Source: Paraburkholderia diazotrophica (GTDB taxonomy: Bacteria > Pseudomonadota > Gammaproteobacteria > Burkholderiales > Burkholderiaceae). From it: a stretch of DNA of 64,000 nt. The translations under genes were made by a program, and so were the position numbers. Below the pieces are notes generated by a model. That model was not told the DNA's origin, made no database searches, and was given only the letters and a program-made list of their open reading frames with translations. This document shows positions 42,384 to 50,374 of the stretch, one piece after another; position 1 is the stretch's first letter; each line of letters begins with the position of its first letter. The stretch spans positions 124,001 to 188,000 of the forward strand of contig NZ_FNYE01000012.1 of NCBI RefSeq assembly GCF_900108945.1. Reading direction: 5' to 3'.

Positions 42384-43343
42384 GTGCAGTCGTTCGTCAT
42401 CGATGCGCTGAACGGCGTCAGCTACGGGCTGCTGCTGTTCATGCTGTCGGCGGGGCTGACGCTGATCTTCAGCATGCTCGGCGTGCTGAACTTCGCGCAC
42501 GCGAGCTTCTACATGCTGGGCGCGTATGTCGGCTTTTCCGTCGCGGCGCGCGCGGGATTCTGGTGGGCGCTCGTCGTGGCGCCGTTCGTCGTCGGGCTGA
42601 TGGGCGCGGCGCTCGAACGCTGGCTGCTGCGGCGCGTGCGGCCCCACGGACATCTCGCGGAACTGCTGTTGACCTTCGGCGCGGCGTATCTGATCGGCGA
42701 AGGCGTGAAGCTCGTGTGGGGCTTGCAGGCGTTGAGCGCCGTCGTGCCCAGAGCGCTCGATGGCCCTCTGTTCGACGCGTACGGCATTGCGTTCTCGCGT
42801 TATCGCGCGTTCATGATGGCGGTGGCCATCGCGATGCTCGTCGCGTTGCATGCGGTGCTGCGCGTGTCGAAGGCGGGGCTCGTCGTGCGCGCGGCGCTCA
42901 CGCATCCCGATGCCGTCGAAGCGCTCGGGCACGACGTGCCGCGCGTATTCACCGGCGTGTTCGCGGCGGGCACCGCGCTCGCGGCGCTGGCGGGCGTGAT
43001 CGGCGCGCCGCTCTTCGTGCTCGAACCGGCGATGGCCGAATCGGTGGGCTCGATCGTGTTCGTCGTCGTGGTGATCGGCGGACTCGGTTCGCTGGGTGGC
43101 GCGCTCGTCGCGTCGCTCGTGATCGGGTGCGTGCAGACCGTGGCCGTCGCGAGCGATCTTTCGGTCGGCGATCTGTTCGGCGTGCTGCCTGGCCTCCCGG
43201 GCGACGGCGACCGCATGCTGCCCGCCGCGTGGAGCGCGCTGACGCTCGCGCAACTTGCGCCGCTCGTGCCGTATCTGTTGCTCGTCGCGATGCTCGCTGT
43301 GCGCTCGCGCGGACTCTTCGGACAGCGCGAAGACGATGCTTAA
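42384..43343 (+). CDS. Liv-type ABC transporter permease (LivH)
   Basis: A 319-residue inner-membrane permease of the branched-chain amino acid/amide importer family. The LivH pattern GVSYGLLLFMLSAGLTLIFSMLGVLNFAHASFYMLGAY opens the protein, and GGLGSLGGALVASLVIG is the conserved late loop. The start is GTG 42384, 3 bp after the thioesterase stop. Family members also carry urea, aromatic acids and amides, and the catabolic neighbours suggest a non-amino-acid substrate. Overlaps the next gene by 8 bp. Confidence 0.93.
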   Translation: MQSFVIDALNGVSYGLLLFMLSAGLTLIFSMLGVLNFAHASFYMLGAYVGFSVAARAGFWWALVVAPFVVGLMGAALERWLLRRVRPHGHLAELLLTFGAAYLIGEGVKLVWGLQALSAVVPRALDGPLFDAYGIAFSRYRAFMMAVAIAMLVALHAVLRVSKAGLVVRAALTHPDAVEALGHDVPRVFTGVFAAGTALAALAGVIGAPLFVLEPAMAESVGSIVFVVVVIGGLGSLGGALVASLVIGCVQTVAVASDLSVGDLFGVLPGLPGDGDRMLPAAWSALTLAQLAPLVPYLLLVAMLAVRSRGLFGQREDDA

Positions 43344-44586
43344 CGCCCACGATGCGCCGCCTTCTTCTCCGCGCGTGCAGCGATGGCGCGTCGTCGTGCC
43401 GTGGGCCGCGCTCGGGTTGCTGCTCGTCGTGCCGCCTTGCGTGTCGACGCAGAGCTGGCTCGTCGCGTGGCTCGCGCAGACCGCGTCGATGATCGTGTTC
43501 GCGCTGTCGTACAACATGCTGCTCGGCGGCGCGGGGCTGCTTTCGTTCGGGCATGCGGCATCGTCGGGCATCGGCGCGCTGATTGCGGCGCATCTGTTCA
43601 ATCGGATCGGCTTGCCCTTGCCGCTGTTGCCGTTGCTGGGCGGCATTGGCGGCGCGCTGTTCGGCGCGCTGTACGGACTTGTCGCGACGCGCCGAGCAGG
43701 TACCACGTTCGCGATGATCACGCTCGGCATCGGCGAACTCGTCGCGGCTGCCGCGTGGACGTTGCCGGACTGGTTCGGCGGCGAAGCAGGCGTCGCGATC
43801 GATCGCACGGCAGGTGTCGCCGTGCCGGGCTTCACGTTCGGCCCCGCGCGCGAAGCGTATGCGCTCATTGCGCTATGGTGCGCGCTGTCCGTGCTCGCGA
43901 TGGTCGCGCTGTCGCGCGCGCCGTTCATGCGGCTCGCGCATGCCGTGCGCGACAACCCGGTGCGCGCGGCGGCCATCGGCTGCTTTCCGAGGCGCGTGCG
44001 TTACGAGGTCGTCGTGTGGTCGTCGTTTTTTGCAGGCATCGCGGGCACGCTGGGGCTGATCAATGTCGAGCTGGTGTCGACGGAAAGCGTCGGCATGTTG
44101 CGTTCGGGCTCGGTGCTGATCGCAACGGTGATCGGCGGCAGCGGTGCTTTTTTCGGGCCTGTCGCGGGTGCTGTCGTGCTGACGTTTTTCAGCGTCGTCG
44201 TCGCGAGCGCGACACGTGCGTGGCTCCTGTATCTCGGGCTGTTCTTCATCGTCGTCGTGATGGCTTCGCCCGATGGCATCGCCGGACGGCTGCAGCGCCA
44301 GGCGGCCCGTTTCGCACGCGACGGCTGGCGCGCGTCGCTGCCGTCCCTCGTCCTGCGAATGGCGAGCGCATGCGCGTGGTCGCTTGCGCTCGTGCTGTGC
44401 GTGCAACGGGCTTACGCGCGACGCTTCGGCACCGAAGAACAGGCAGCGTTCGTCTCGACGATCGACATCACGTGGCTGGCAATCGGTGTACTGGGCCTCG
44501 CTGCACTCGGCTGGCTCGCGACGAACATCGCGCAGCGCTTCGAAAGAAGGCTTCCTGCCGATGCGCGCTCAGGAGTCCGCGCATGA
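43336..44586 (+). CDS. Liv-type ABC transporter permease (LivM) with C-terminal extension
   Basis: The second permease (416 residues). The LivM core is clear: SMIVFALSYNMLLGGAGLLSFGHAASSGIGALIAAH, the EAA-like FMRLAHAVRDNPVRAAAIG loop, and GGSGAFFGPVAGAVVLTF. After the usual end of the family core (SPDGIAGRL) there are about 100 further residues with two more predicted helices (around WSLALVLCV and ITWLAIGVLGLAALGWLA). The ATG lies 8 bp inside livH and the stop overlaps the ATPase start in ATGA, so the four transporter genes are translationally linked. Confidence 0.92.
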   Translation: MLNAHDAPPSSPRVQRWRVVVPWAALGLLLVVPPCVSTQSWLVAWLAQTASMIVFALSYNMLLGGAGLLSFGHAASSGIGALIAAHLFNRIGLPLPLLPLLGGIGGALFGALYGLVATRRAGTTFAMITLGIGELVAAAAWTLPDWFGGEAGVAIDRTAGVAVPGFTFGPAREAYALIALWCALSVLAMVALSRAPFMRLAHAVRDNPVRAAAIGCFPRRVRYEVVVWSSFFAGIAGTLGLINVELVSTESVGMLRSGSVLIATVIGGSGAFFGPVAGAVVLTFFSVVVASATRAWLLYLGLFFIVVVMASPDGIAGRLQRQAARFARDGWRASLPSLVLRMASACAWSLALVLCVQRAYARRFGTEEQAAFVSTIDITWLAIGVLGLAALGWLATNIAQRFERRLPADARSGVRA

Positions 44587-45344
44587 TTCCCGCGATTGCG
44601 GTGCGCGGCATCGAAAAGCGCTTCGGCGCGACTCGTATTTTGCGCGGCGTCGATCTGTCGATCGAACCGCACGAACGTCATGCGCTGATCGGGCCGAACG
44701 GCGCGGGCAAATCGACGCTCTTCAATCTGATCGCGGGCGCAAAGCGGCCGAGCGCGGGGCGCATCGAACTCTACGGCGCCGACATCACGCGTCTCGCGCC
44801 CGCAGCGATTTGCCGGCGCGGCCTCGCGCGCAGTTTCCAGACGACGAGTTTCTTCGCGAAGCTCAGCGTGTTCGACAATCTGCGCTGCGCCGCGCAGATC
44901 GCGAATCGCGACCGCGCGCGCTGGTGGCAGCGCTTCACCGTCACGCGCGCCGCCGATGCACACGCCGAAGAAGTGCTCGATGCCGTCGGGCTTGGCGCGC
45001 GGCGCGACGTGATCGCGGGCACGCTGAGCTACGCGGAGCAGCGCGCGCTCGATCTCGGGCTTGCGCTCGCGAGCGGCGCACACACGTTGCTGCTCGACGA
45101 ACCGACGGCGGGCATGAACCGCGCGGAGGCAGCGCGCGCGGTCGAACTGATCCGTGTGGCGACGGCGGGCCGCACGCTGCTGATGGTCGAGCATGACATG
45201 GACGTCGTGTTCGGACTCGCGGATCGCGTCAGCGTGCTCGTGCAAGGGCAGGTGATCGCGACGGGTACGCCGGATGCGATCCGCGCCGATCCCGCCGTGC
45301 AGGCCGCGTACCTCGGCCACGCGCTGCCAGGAGACGCGCGATGA
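44583..45344 (+). CDS. Liv-type ABC transporter ATPase (LivG)
   Basis: A 253-residue ATPase of the LivG type. Walker A is GPNGAGKST, the Q-loop region SFQTTSFFAKLSVFDNL is LivG-like, and Walker B is TLLLDEPTAGMN, followed by the His-loop VEHDMDVVF. The ABC signature reads LSYAEQR, with Ala in place of the usual Gly, as in part of this family. Overlaps livM and livF starts by 4 bp each (ATGA). Confidence 0.93.
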   Translation: MIPAIAVRGIEKRFGATRILRGVDLSIEPHERHALIGPNGAGKSTLFNLIAGAKRPSAGRIELYGADITRLAPAAICRRGLARSFQTTSFFAKLSVFDNLRCAAQIANRDRARWWQRFTVTRAADAHAEEVLDAVGLGARRDVIAGTLSYAEQRALDLGLALASGAHTLLLDEPTAGMNRAEAARAVELIRVATAGRTLLMVEHDMDVVFGLADRVSVLVQGQVIATGTPDAIRADPAVQAAYLGHALPGDAR

Positions 45345-46054
45345 CCGCGTTGCTGGCGATGCGCGATCTGTGCGCGTGGTATGGCGCGAGTCAGGTGCTG
45401 CACGGCGTGAACCTGCATATCGAAGCGGGCGAGGCCGTCGCGCTCGCGGGCCGCAACGGCTCGGGCCGCTCGACGCTCGCGAAGGCGATCATGGGCTTCG
45501 TGCGCACGCGGGGCGTAATCGAGTTCGCGGGCCGATCGCTCACGGGACGGCGCGCGTTCGAAATCGCGCGGCTCGGCATCGGCTACGTGCCCGAGCAACG
45601 CGACGTGTTTCCGACGCTCTCCGTGCGCGAGAATCTGCAACTCGGCCTGAAGCCGCGCGGCATGCGGCGCGCGCCGCGCGTCACGCTCGACGATGCCTTT
45701 GCGCTGTTTCCCGCGTTGCGCGAACGTGCGCGGACGAAGGCGGGCGCGCTGTCGGGCGGCGAGCAGCAGATGCTGTCGGTTGCGCGCGCATTGCTTGGCG
45801 ATCCCGATCTCGTTGTGATCGACGAGCCGACGGAAGGGCTCGCGGGCCAGGTCGTCGAGCAGCTTGCGGCCGCATTGAAGCTGTTGCGCGAGCGCGGCGT
45901 CGCGATGTTGCTGATCGAGCAGCGGCTCGTAATCGCCGACCGGCTCGCGAGCCGCGTCGCCGTGATGGGGCATGGCGAAATTGTGTTCGACGGGCCGCTC
46001 GATCTGTTTCGCCATCGCCCCGATGTGATGCACGAATGGCTGGGCGTGGGCTGA
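45341..46054 (+). CDS. Liv-type ABC transporter ATPase (LivF) with altered Walker A
   Basis: A 237-residue LivF-type ATPase. Signature LSGGEQQMLSVARALL, Walker B LVVIDEPTEGLAG and His-loop equivalent LLIEQRLVI are normal. The Walker A motif reads GRNGSGRST: the phosphate-binding Lys is Arg43 (codon CGC at 45467-45469). Related LivF proteins sometimes show Arg here, so the protein may still work as the weaker site of an asymmetric dimer. It ends the cluster, and no substrate-binding protein gene follows. Confidence 0.92.
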   Translation: MTALLAMRDLCAWYGASQVLHGVNLHIEAGEAVALAGRNGSGRSTLAKAIMGFVRTRGVIEFAGRSLTGRRAFEIARLGIGYVPEQRDVFPTLSVRENLQLGLKPRGMRRAPRVTLDDAFALFPALRERARTKAGALSGGEQQMLSVARALLGDPDLVVIDEPTEGLAGQVVEQLAAALKLLRERGVAMLLIEQRLVIADRLASRVAVMGHGEIVFDGPLDLFRHRPDVMHEWLGVG

Positions 46055-46523
46055 GCGCGTACTTTTCCTGTTTGACTCAAACGATCATGGCTGCGCAAAA
46101 GGACCTTATGCGACGCCGTGCGGCCGATCTATTGCGTTGATCACACGCGCTCGCGTTTGGCGAGCGTCCTTCAGAGATCTTGTCGGCAGCGCGCGGACAA
46201 AGTCGATCGTCAAAGGCGCATCGCCGAACGAGAAGACGTGATCGATGATAGATGCGCGCCTCGCGCCGCACAGGACACCTTCTACGCGATGCGGCTACAA
46301 ATGCGGGTGGTGTCCTGTACGACGCAGCAACCTGATTCACTACCGACATGCGGCGCTGAGGCGTTCGATACCCTTAGCCGTGCCATATGTGCGTGAAGCG
46401 GGTGAGGCGCTTAGGGAGTGCGTTGGCAACGAACACAAGCCAGCACACAGCTGCGCGAAGGATGGGGGCGTAGAGAGCCCGGGGGTAATACGGAGCACTG
46501 GCGGTGTGAGCGGCTTTCTTCTG
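46055..46523. other. Non-coding region after the Liv cluster
   Basis: About 470 bp with no credible gene. It contains a perfect 10-bp inverted repeat ACAGGACACC (46270-46279) and GGTGTCCTGT (46309-46318). Composition and several short in-frame stops look like decayed sequence, but no recognisable gene remnant could be identified. Confidence 0.55.
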
Positions 46524-46557
46524 CCTACTCTTCTTTGCCGCGGCAAAGAAGAGTAGG
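46524..46557. repeat. 34-bp perfect palindrome
   Basis: Two 17-nt arms beginning CCTACTCTTCTTTGCCG and CGGCAAAGAAGAGTAGG form a perfect palindrome with no loop. The same TTTCTTTGCCGCGGCAAAG core recurs, to my knowledge, as a dispersed intergenic element in Paraburkholderia genomes. It lies between the rightward Liv cluster and leftward iolB, so its RNA hairpin could also act in termination. Confidence 0.85.
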
Positions 46558-46603
46558 TGCTGCCGCCCCGCACAAGGCCAACGCTAGCGCCGCGAGGCGC
46601 ATA

Positions 46604-46685
46604 CGCGGATGCCAGCGGCACGCCACAAAGACCAAGACAATAGCCGTCGCAGACAAAAACCGCATCGCGGATGCCAGCGGCACGC
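46604..46685. repeat. Pair of 20-bp direct repeats
   Basis: CGCGGATGCCAGCGGCACGC occurs at 46604-46623 and again, identically, at 46666-46685, 62 bp apart. Both copies are followed by A/C-rich tracts. They appear to belong to the same repeat element as the adjacent palindrome. Confidence 0.85.
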
Positions 46686-46702
46686 TAAAAACACCAAAAC
46701 CA

Positions 46703-47509
46703 TCACCCCTTCGAATCCCTCTCCACGATCCACTCATGCTTCGGATCGTTCTTGAAGTGCCACGTGCGCGTCGGTCCCGCCATCACATTCAGATAGTACG
46801 AGTCGTACCCATACGGCACCACGACGGGATGATAGCCGCGCGGCACCATTACGACATCGTGATCCTCGACGGCGAGCGATTCGTCGATATCGCGCTCGTC
46901 CGTATACACGCGCTGAAACGCAAATCCTTGCGGCGGATTGAGCCGATGATAGTACGTCTCTTCGAGCGAGCTTTCCGTCGGTATGTTGTCGGTGTCGTGC
47001 TTGTGCGGCGGATAGCTCGACGAGTGGCCTCCCGGTGTGCGCACTTCGACGATGAGCAGCGACTCCGCTGGCTCTGTCTGCGGAAGAATGTCGCACACGT
47101 AGCGCGTATTCGCGCCCTTGCCGCGCACCGAGCGCTTCATCTGCGAAGGCTCGATCAGGCGCGCAGGGTAGTCGCCCTTCGCGGGCGCGCTGGCGACGCC
47201 GACTTCGGCATGCCGGTTCGCGCGTATCGTCGCGCGCGTGTTGGGCGGCAGATAGACGGCGACGGGTGCGCTGTCTTCGAACACGCTATCGCGCGAGCCA
47301 AGCCCCGTCCATGTCTGCGCATCCGTTTCGACATCGACGGCGCCCGCCATCACGACGATGCACACTTCGCGCGACGCTTCGAGCACGTGCACGACTTCAT
47401 TCGGCTCCATCCGGTACGCGGCGAAGCCGACGTATTTCCAGCCCGCCGTATCGGGCGTGACGCGCGCGATCGTCTGACCTTCGCGCTGTGCTTTCACGAG
47501 CAAACTCAT
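46703..47509 (-). CDS. iolB: 5-deoxy-glucuronate isomerase
   Basis: IolB isomerises 5-deoxy-glucuronate to 5-dehydro-2-deoxygluconate in myo-inositol breakdown. The 268-residue cupin protein has the metal-binding SSSYPPHKHDTDNIPTESSLEETYYHRL segment and VPRGYHPVVVPYGYDSYYLNVMAG, both typical of IolB. The start overlaps the iolE stop in ATGA. It is the last gene of the leftward inositol operon; the repeat element lies beyond it. Confidence 0.95.
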   Translation of the reverse strand: MSLLVKAQREGQTIARVTPDTAGWKYVGFAAYRMEPNEVVHVLEASREVCIVVMAGAVDVETDAQTWTGLGSRDSVFEDSAPVAVYLPPNTRATIRANRHAEVGVASAPAKGDYPARLIEPSQMKRSVRGKGANTRYVCDILPQTEPAESLLIVEVRTPGGHSSSYPPHKHDTDNIPTESSLEETYYHRLNPPQGFAFQRVYTDERDIDESLAVEDHDVVMVPRGYHPVVVPYGYDSYYLNVMAGPTRTWHFKNDPKHEWIVERDSKG

Positions 47510-48426
47510 GCTGCCTCCTGTGCGACATCGAGGGGCGCATCGACGAGCGTGCGCAGCGTGCGATACCCCTTCTGCGCATAAGCATACGACGGCGCGACGG
47601 CGGGGTCCTGCTCCGCTTCGACGACGAGCCAGCCGCGATAACCGTGCCGCTTGAGCGTATCGATGATCGCGGGGAAATCGACGGCGCCATCGCCCGGCAC
47701 CGTGAACGCACCCGCGATCACGGCATCGAGAAAGCTCCAGTTGCGATTGCGCGCGAGCTTCATCACGGCCGGGCGCACGTCCTTGCAATGCACGTGACAG
47801 ACGCGGCCGATATGTCTGTTCAGCACCGTCAGCGCATCGCCGCCCGCGAACGTAATGTGCCCCGCGTCGAACAGCAGGCCGACATCATCGCTCGTCAGTG
47901 CCATCAGGCGGTCGACGTCTGCGGGCGTTTCGACATACGCGCCCATGTGATGGTGATACGCGACGCGCACGCCCTTGCTCAACGTATAGCGCGCGAATTC
48001 GTCGAGGCGTTTCGCGTACGTGTTCCATTGCTCGTCCGTGAACAAGCGCGGACGCTGATAGAGCGGCAAGGGCGAGCCCTGTATCGTGTTGTGCACTTCG
48101 CCGTAGACCATCACGGTCGCGCCGTTTCTCGACAGCAGTTCCAGATGCGAATCGACGGCCTTGCATTCATCTTCGATGCTGCGGCTGAAGTCCGCGAGCC
48201 GCCCCGAATACCAGCCGGAGACGAGCGAGAGATCGTACTGCTTGAACAGCGCCTTCAGCGCCTCGGGCTCGCGCGGAAACTTGTTGCCGAGCTCGAACCC
48301 CTGATAGCCGATTTCGCGCCCTTCGGTCAGCGCGACTTCGAGCGGCGTCTCGCCGCCGAGCGACGGCAGATCGTCGTTCATCCACGACAGCGGATTGATG
48401 CCGATGCGTACTTCGAACTGGCTCAT
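47506..48426 (-). CDS. iolE: Myo-inosose-2 dehydratase
   Basis: IolE removes water from 2-keto-myo-inositol to give the trihydroxycyclohexane dione. The 306-residue TIM-barrel protein (sugar phosphate isomerase/epimerase-like) has the hallmark start VRIGINPLSWMNDDLPSLGG, metal ligands in the YHHHMGAYVET and LLFDAGHITFAGGD segments, and HVHCKDVRP. It lies 10 bp after iolD and overlaps iolB. Confidence 0.96.
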   Translation of the reverse strand: MSQFEVRIGINPLSWMNDDLPSLGGETPLEVALTEGREIGYQGFELGNKFPREPEALKALFKQYDLSLVSGWYSGRLADFSRSIEDECKAVDSHLELLSRNGATVMVYGEVHNTIQGSPLPLYQRPRLFTDEQWNTYAKRLDEFARYTLSKGVRVAYHHHMGAYVETPADVDRLMALTSDDVGLLFDAGHITFAGGDALTVLNRHIGRVCHVHCKDVRPAVMKLARNRNWSFLDAVIAGAFTVPGDGAVDFPAIIDTLKRHGYRGWLVVEAEQDPAVAPSYAYAQKGYRTLRTLVDAPLDVAQEAA

Positions 48427-48436
48427 GTGCGCTTCC

Positions 48437-50374
48437 TCATTGGTTGTCCCTGCCGCGCGCGTTCATGTGCGCGTCGTAGTCGGCGCGCGCGTCGCGCACG
48501 CCTTCGCGCGGCGACACTTCCGGAACGGCGACTTCCCACCACCAGCCGCCTTCGCCCGTGGTGCGCGCGGCGTCGGTATCGATACAGATCAGGTACGTGC
48601 GGTCCGCGGCACGCGCGCGCTGCATCGCGGCTTCGAGTTCCCGCACGTTGGCGACATGCTCGGCCTGCGCGCCCATCGCGCGCGCATGCGCGGCGAAATC
48701 GATGTTCGGCGCACCGGGCGCGCCTTGCACGCAGTCGTCGAACATATTGTTGAACGGCGCGCCGCCGCACGCCTGTTGCAGCCGGTTGATGCAGCCATAG
48801 CCGCGATTGTCGAGCACGACGACGATCAGCTTCGCGCCGAGCATCACCGAGGTCGCGATTTCGCTGTTCATCATCAGATAGCTGCCGTCGCCGACCATCA
48901 CGATCACTTCGCGCCCGGGCCGCGCGAGCTTCGCGCCGAGTCCGCCCGCGATCTCGTAGCCCATGCACGAGTAGCCATACTCGACGTGGTACGCGCCCGG
49001 CCGGCCCGCACGCCACAGCTTGTGCAGTTCGGCGGGCAGCGTGCCTGCCGCGCAGACGACGATGTCGTCCGTCGTCGAGCGCGCGCTCGAACGCTGGACG
49101 GCGCCGATTACGTCGGCATCGTAGGGGAGCGCATTGTCGGTTTGCGGCGCGTGCGTGAGCCTGTGTACGATGTCTCGCCATTCGTTCGCGCGCTGCTGGG
49201 CGCGCGCAGTCCACGATGCATCCGCTTGCCAGCCTTCGAGTTGCGACGTGATCGCTTCGAGCGCGAGACGCGCATCGGCTTGCACGATGCAGCCGCGATG
49301 CTTGAGACCATCGAACGCATTCGCGTTGATGCCGATCACCTGCGCCTGCGTGAAGAGCGTGTTCGAGCCCGTCGTGAAGTCCTGCAAGCGCGTGCCGACA
49401 GCGAGCACGCAATCGGCTTCGTGCGCAAGCTCGTTCGCACCCGGCGAACCCGTCACGCCGAGCGGACCGAGATTGAGCGGATCGTCCCACGCGAGCGCGC
49501 TCTTGCCCGCCTGCGTCTCCGCGACAGGAATGCCGTACGCGTGCGCAAACGCCTTCAGCGTGTCCGTTGCGCGGCCATACAGCACGCCGCCGCCCGCGAC
49601 GATCATCGGACGCTTCGCGTTGCGCAGCACCAGCAGCGCATCGTCGATTTCACTCACGACGGGCGAGGGCGCATGCAGCTTCACGACGCGCGGCTCGAAA
49701 AACACAGCGGGGTAGTCGTAGGCGGTGGCCTGTATGTCTTGCGGCATCGCGAGCGTCACGGGACCGCACAGCGCGGCATCCGTCAGCACGCGAATCGCGC
49801 GCGGCAACGCGTTGAGCAGTTGCGCCGGATGCACGATGCGATCGAAGTAGCGCGACACGGGCTTGAACGCATCGTTGGCCGAGATGCCGCCGTCGTGGAA
49901 GTCTTCGACCTGCTGCAACACCGGGTCTGGCGCGCGCGACACGAAGATATCGCCGGGCAGCAGCAGCACGGGCAAGCGGTTCACGTGCGCGAGCGCGGCT
50001 GCCGTGACGAGGTTCGTCGCGCCCGGGCCGATCGACGTCGTGACGGCCATCATCCGTCGGCGGAAATGTGCTTTCGCGAACGCGATCGCGCTGTGCGCCA
50101 TCGCCTGCTCGTTGTGCGCGCGATACGTCGGCAGTTCGTGACGATGCTGATAGAGCGCTTCGCCGAGGCCCGCGACGTTGCCGTGCCCGAAGATCGCGAA
50201 CACGCCGCCGAAGAGTGGCTCGGTGCTCTCGCCGTCTTCCGTCTCGACGAGTTGCGCTGCGAGATAGCGGACGACGGCCTGCGCTGCCGTCAGACGAATC
50301 GTGCCGTCCGCCGACACTTGCGCGGCCGCGTCGGACGAGGCCGCCACATCGTGATGCAACACGCGCTGATTCAT
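48437..50374 (-). CDS. iolD: 3D-(3,5/4)-trihydroxycyclohexane-1,2-dione hydrolase
   Basis: IolD is a thiamine-diphosphate enzyme that opens the inositol-derived ring to 5-deoxy-glucuronate. The 645-residue protein has the three-domain ThDP-enzyme layout, with the ThDP motif starting GDGSYLMMNSEIATSVMLG and ending in the conserved VLDNRGYGCINRLQ. The N-terminal PYR domain includes the catalytic Glu region LPTYRAHNEQAMAHSA. Its start overlaps the iolC stop in ATGA. Confidence 0.96.
   Translation of the reverse strand: MNQRVLHHDVAASSDAAAQVSADGTIRLTAAQAVVRYLAAQLVETEDGESTEPLFGGVFAIFGHGNVAGLGEALYQHRHELPTYRAHNEQAMAHSAIAFAKAHFRRRMMAVTTSIGPGATNLVTAAALAHVNRLPVLLLPGDIFVSRAPDPVLQQVEDFHDGGISANDAFKPVSRYFDRIVHPAQLLNALPRAIRVLTDAALCGPVTLAMPQDIQATAYDYPAVFFEPRVVKLHAPSPVVSEIDDALLVLRNAKRPMIVAGGGVLYGRATDTLKAFAHAYGIPVAETQAGKSALAWDDPLNLGPLGVTGSPGANELAHEADCVLAVGTRLQDFTTGSNTLFTQAQVIGINANAFDGLKHRGCIVQADARLALEAITSQLEGWQADASWTARAQQRANEWRDIVHRLTHAPQTDNALPYDADVIGAVQRSSARSTTDDIVVCAAGTLPAELHKLWRAGRPGAYHVEYGYSCMGYEIAGGLGAKLARPGREVIVMVGDGSYLMMNSEIATSVMLGAKLIVVVLDNRGYGCINRLQQACGGAPFNNMFDDCVQGAPGAPNIDFAAHARAMGAQAEHVANVRELEAAMQRARAADRTYLICIDTDAARTTGEGGWWWEVAVPEVSPREGVRDARADYDAHMNARGRDNQ

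Noticed and set aside
46118..46396. Frames in the 46-kb gap as a degraded transposase or regulator
   Set aside because: No motif of any transposase or other family could be recognised in any frame.
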